Below, one piece after another: positions 62,615 through 64,000 of a DNA stretch of 64,000 bases. Source of the DNA: Pedobacter sp. Leaf216 (GTDB lineage Bacteria; Bacteroidota; Bacteroidia; Sphingobacteriales; Sphingobacteriaceae); the NCBI RefSeq assembly GCF_001421515.1, contig NZ_LMKM01000007.1:506479-570478 (forward strand). The letters are read 5' to 3'. The notes beneath the pieces are model-generated. The model was given only the letters and a program-made list of their open reading frames with translations. It searched no databases and was not told where the DNA came from. Each line of letters begins with the position of its first letter. Position 1 is the first letter of the stretch. Made by a program: the position numbers and the translations under genes.

Positions 62615-63871
62615 TTGAAAACCACACAAAACATATCTAATTTTAAACAAAAAGCATTGCATTGGGCCAACCAATTTGAAGTGTGTTGCATTTTAGATTC
62701 AAATGATTACAAAGACGCCTATTCTGCCTATGATTTTATTTTAGCTGCCGATGCACATCATGAACTTAAATATACATCAGGCAATGCCTTTCAGCAGTTG
62801 AAAAGCTTTTATGCTGAACATAAACAATGGGTTTTCGGTTTCTTTAGCTATGATTTAAAAAATGAGATTGAAGCAGTCCATTCTAATAATCCAGACCACT
62901 TAAATTTTCCTGATCTTTACTTTTTTGTGCCAAAACATTTAATTGCATTTAAAAACGGCAAAGCAGAGGTTTTGCTTGGAGATCAATCCATACTAACAGA
63001 AATAGAGACTTTTAACTTACCAGGAAAAAAACTCGCGAAGGCCATAACAATTGCACAAAGATTATCGAAAGATCAATATATTAATAAGGTAGAAGCTTTA
63101 AGAGATCATATTATTAGGGGCGATATTTACGAGGTTAATTTTTGTCAGGAATTTTTTGCTAAAAATGCAGAAATACACTCAGTTGAAACTTTTGAGGCAC
63201 TAAATCAATTATCCCCCACCCCTTTTGCTGGCTATTTTAAAGTTTACGATAAATATATTCTATCCGCAACACCAGAGAGGTTTCTTTGCAAACGAGGATC
63301 AAAATTGACCTCTCAGCCCATTAAAGGTACCGCAAAAAGAAGCTTAGATCCAATTGAAGACGAGCATATAAAAATGCAGCTCAGGAACAGTATTAAAGAA
63401 CAAGCAGAAAACGTTATGATTGTTGATTTGGTACGTCATGACCTTACGAAATCGGCTGTTAAGGGTTCTGTTATGGTGGATGAGTTATTTGGTATTTACA
63501 GCTTTCCGCAGGTACACCAGATGATTTCTACCGTCAGCTGTGAATTAGATCCCGGGGTTAATGCTATAGATGCCATTAAAAACGCATTTCCAATGGGCTC
63601 CATGACAGGCGCGCCTAAAGTTAAAGCCATGAAACTGATTGAAGAATATGAAGTAACCAAAAGAGGCATTTATTCAGGCTCATTCGGCTGCATCAGTCCG
63701 GATGGAGATTTCGATTTTAATGTTGTGATCAGAAGTATTTTATACAACGCAACTTGCAAATACCTATCTTTTCAGGTTGGTGGTGCAATTACATATCAAA
63801 GCGATGCCGTTTCAGAATATGAAGAATGTTTATTAAAAGCCAGTGCAATTTTGAAGGTTTTGGCTAGTTAG
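62615..63871 (+). CDS. pabB: Aminodeoxychorismate synthase component I
   Basis: The 418-residue chorismate-binding enzyme has the C-terminal domain shared with TrpE: SATPERFL, QPIKGTAKR, MIVDLVRHDL, FPMGSMTGAPKVKAM and FQVGGAITYQSD. The key Lys237 in PIKGT is typical of PabB (TrpE has Ala there), so 4-amino-4-deoxychorismate for folate is the likely product. No pabA or trpE is beside it, but a PabC-like gene is at 35314. The start is a TTG (62615-62617): no ATG precedes the conserved region, and a -7 box lies just before it. Confidence 0.9.
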   Translation: MKTTQNISNFKQKALHWANQFEVCCILDSNDYKDAYSAYDFILAADAHHELKYTSGNAFQQLKSFYAEHKQWVFGFFSYDLKNEIEAVHSNNPDHLNFPDLYFFVPKHLIAFKNGKAEVLLGDQSILTEIETFNLPGKKLAKAITIAQRLSKDQYINKVEALRDHIIRGDIYEVNFCQEFFAKNAEIHSVETFEALNQLSPTPFAGYFKVYDKYILSATPERFLCKRGSKLTSQPIKGTAKRSLDPIEDEHIKMQLRNSIKEQAENVMIVDLVRHDLTKSAVKGSVMVDELFGIYSFPQVHQMISTVSCELDPGVNAIDAIKNAFPMGSMTGAPKVKAMKLIEEYEVTKRGIYSGSFGCISPDGDFDFNVVIRSILYNATCKYLSFQVGGAITYQSDAVSEYEECLLKASAILKVLAS

Positions 63872-63959
63872 TTCATTTCAGGATTGGTTTATTAAGTAAT
63901 TGATTATAATCTGATCGTAACGCCTGGCTCCAACTTAACGAATAGAAATCCGTCATCGT

Positions 63960-63979
63960 AATCCGATAGCTATCGGATT
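63960..63979. repeat. Perfect 20-bp palindrome at window end
   Basis: AATCCGATAG followed by its exact reverse complement; the core repeats the palindrome at 6550-6571. REP-like. The rest of 63872-64000 shows no gene. Confidence 0.7.
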
Positions 63980-64000
63980 TATTTCAGGATCTTATAGCAA

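Overview
The window reads as a chromosomal segment of a Bacteroidota bacterium, most likely Sphingobacteriaceae and Pedobacter-like. This rests on the AT-rich composition, recurring TAnnTTTG promoter boxes of the Bacteroidota type, lineage-typical families (DUF4294, DUF1080, a TonB-dependent receptor with a carboxypeptidase-like N-terminal domain, a TPR-plus-HTH membrane regulator, MnmD without a fused MnmC, BshB1), and intergenic spaces full of short hairpin (REP-like) repeats. No rRNA or tRNA gene, CRISPR array, phage or insertion sequence was seen. Species assignment is inference; no search was run.

Left part (1-20 kb): a repeat-filled spacer, a GH95-like secreted glycosidase, holA with a divergent HsdR-N-like gene, and a three-gene cluster (two Tat-exported Gfo/Idh/MocA oxidoreductases around a double DUF1080 protein) that resembles a 3-keto-glycoside pathway. 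Then come valS, a Zn/Cd-type P-ATPase, an M13 peptidase, DUF2625, DinB and YjbR proteins, and mnmD. A perfect (TTTAGGG)8 tract lies directly in front of the yjbR-like start.

Middle part (20-42 kb): an aldo/keto reductase cut by one in-frame stop codon; a tight run of AI-2E-type permease, small membrane protein, DoxX-like protein and mazG; a DUF4143 ATPase behind two tandem palindromes; ychJ-like and truA genes with two small lipoproteins; an FtsX-like permease; a NamZ-like (DUF1343) lipoprotein; a triple-PAS histidine kinase next to topoisomerase IB; fmt; a three-unit hairpin-rich repeat array; an rluD-like/class IV aminotransferase pair; an outer-membrane protein; a D-cysteine desulfhydrase/ACC deaminase relative; a 42-bp tandem repeat; and a TetR repressor overlapping a TetX-like flavin monooxygenase, with a clear operator on the promoter.

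Right part (42-64 kb): an SGNH hydrolase; a probable phytate/phosphate-scavenging locus (TPR-HTH regulator, TonB receptor, beta-helix lipoprotein, beta-propeller phytase); a lysine 6-transaminase operon with an LCM-like methyltransferase; a second, inverted copy of the hairpin array; an acyl-CoA dehydrogenase; a LEA-like amphipathic protein; a DUF4294-gpx-bshB1 operon linking thiol peroxidase and bacillithiol synthesis; and the housekeeping genes for a bifunctional RelA/SpoT protein, a Fur-family regulator, purA and pabB.

Most of the coding sequence is ordinary chromosomal content. The less ordinary items are the oxidoreductase/DUF1080 cluster with a candidate operator, the phytase locus, the TetR/TetX-like pair, the palindrome-guarded ATPase, the two related hairpin arrays, the simple-sequence tract before yjbR, and the truncated reductase.
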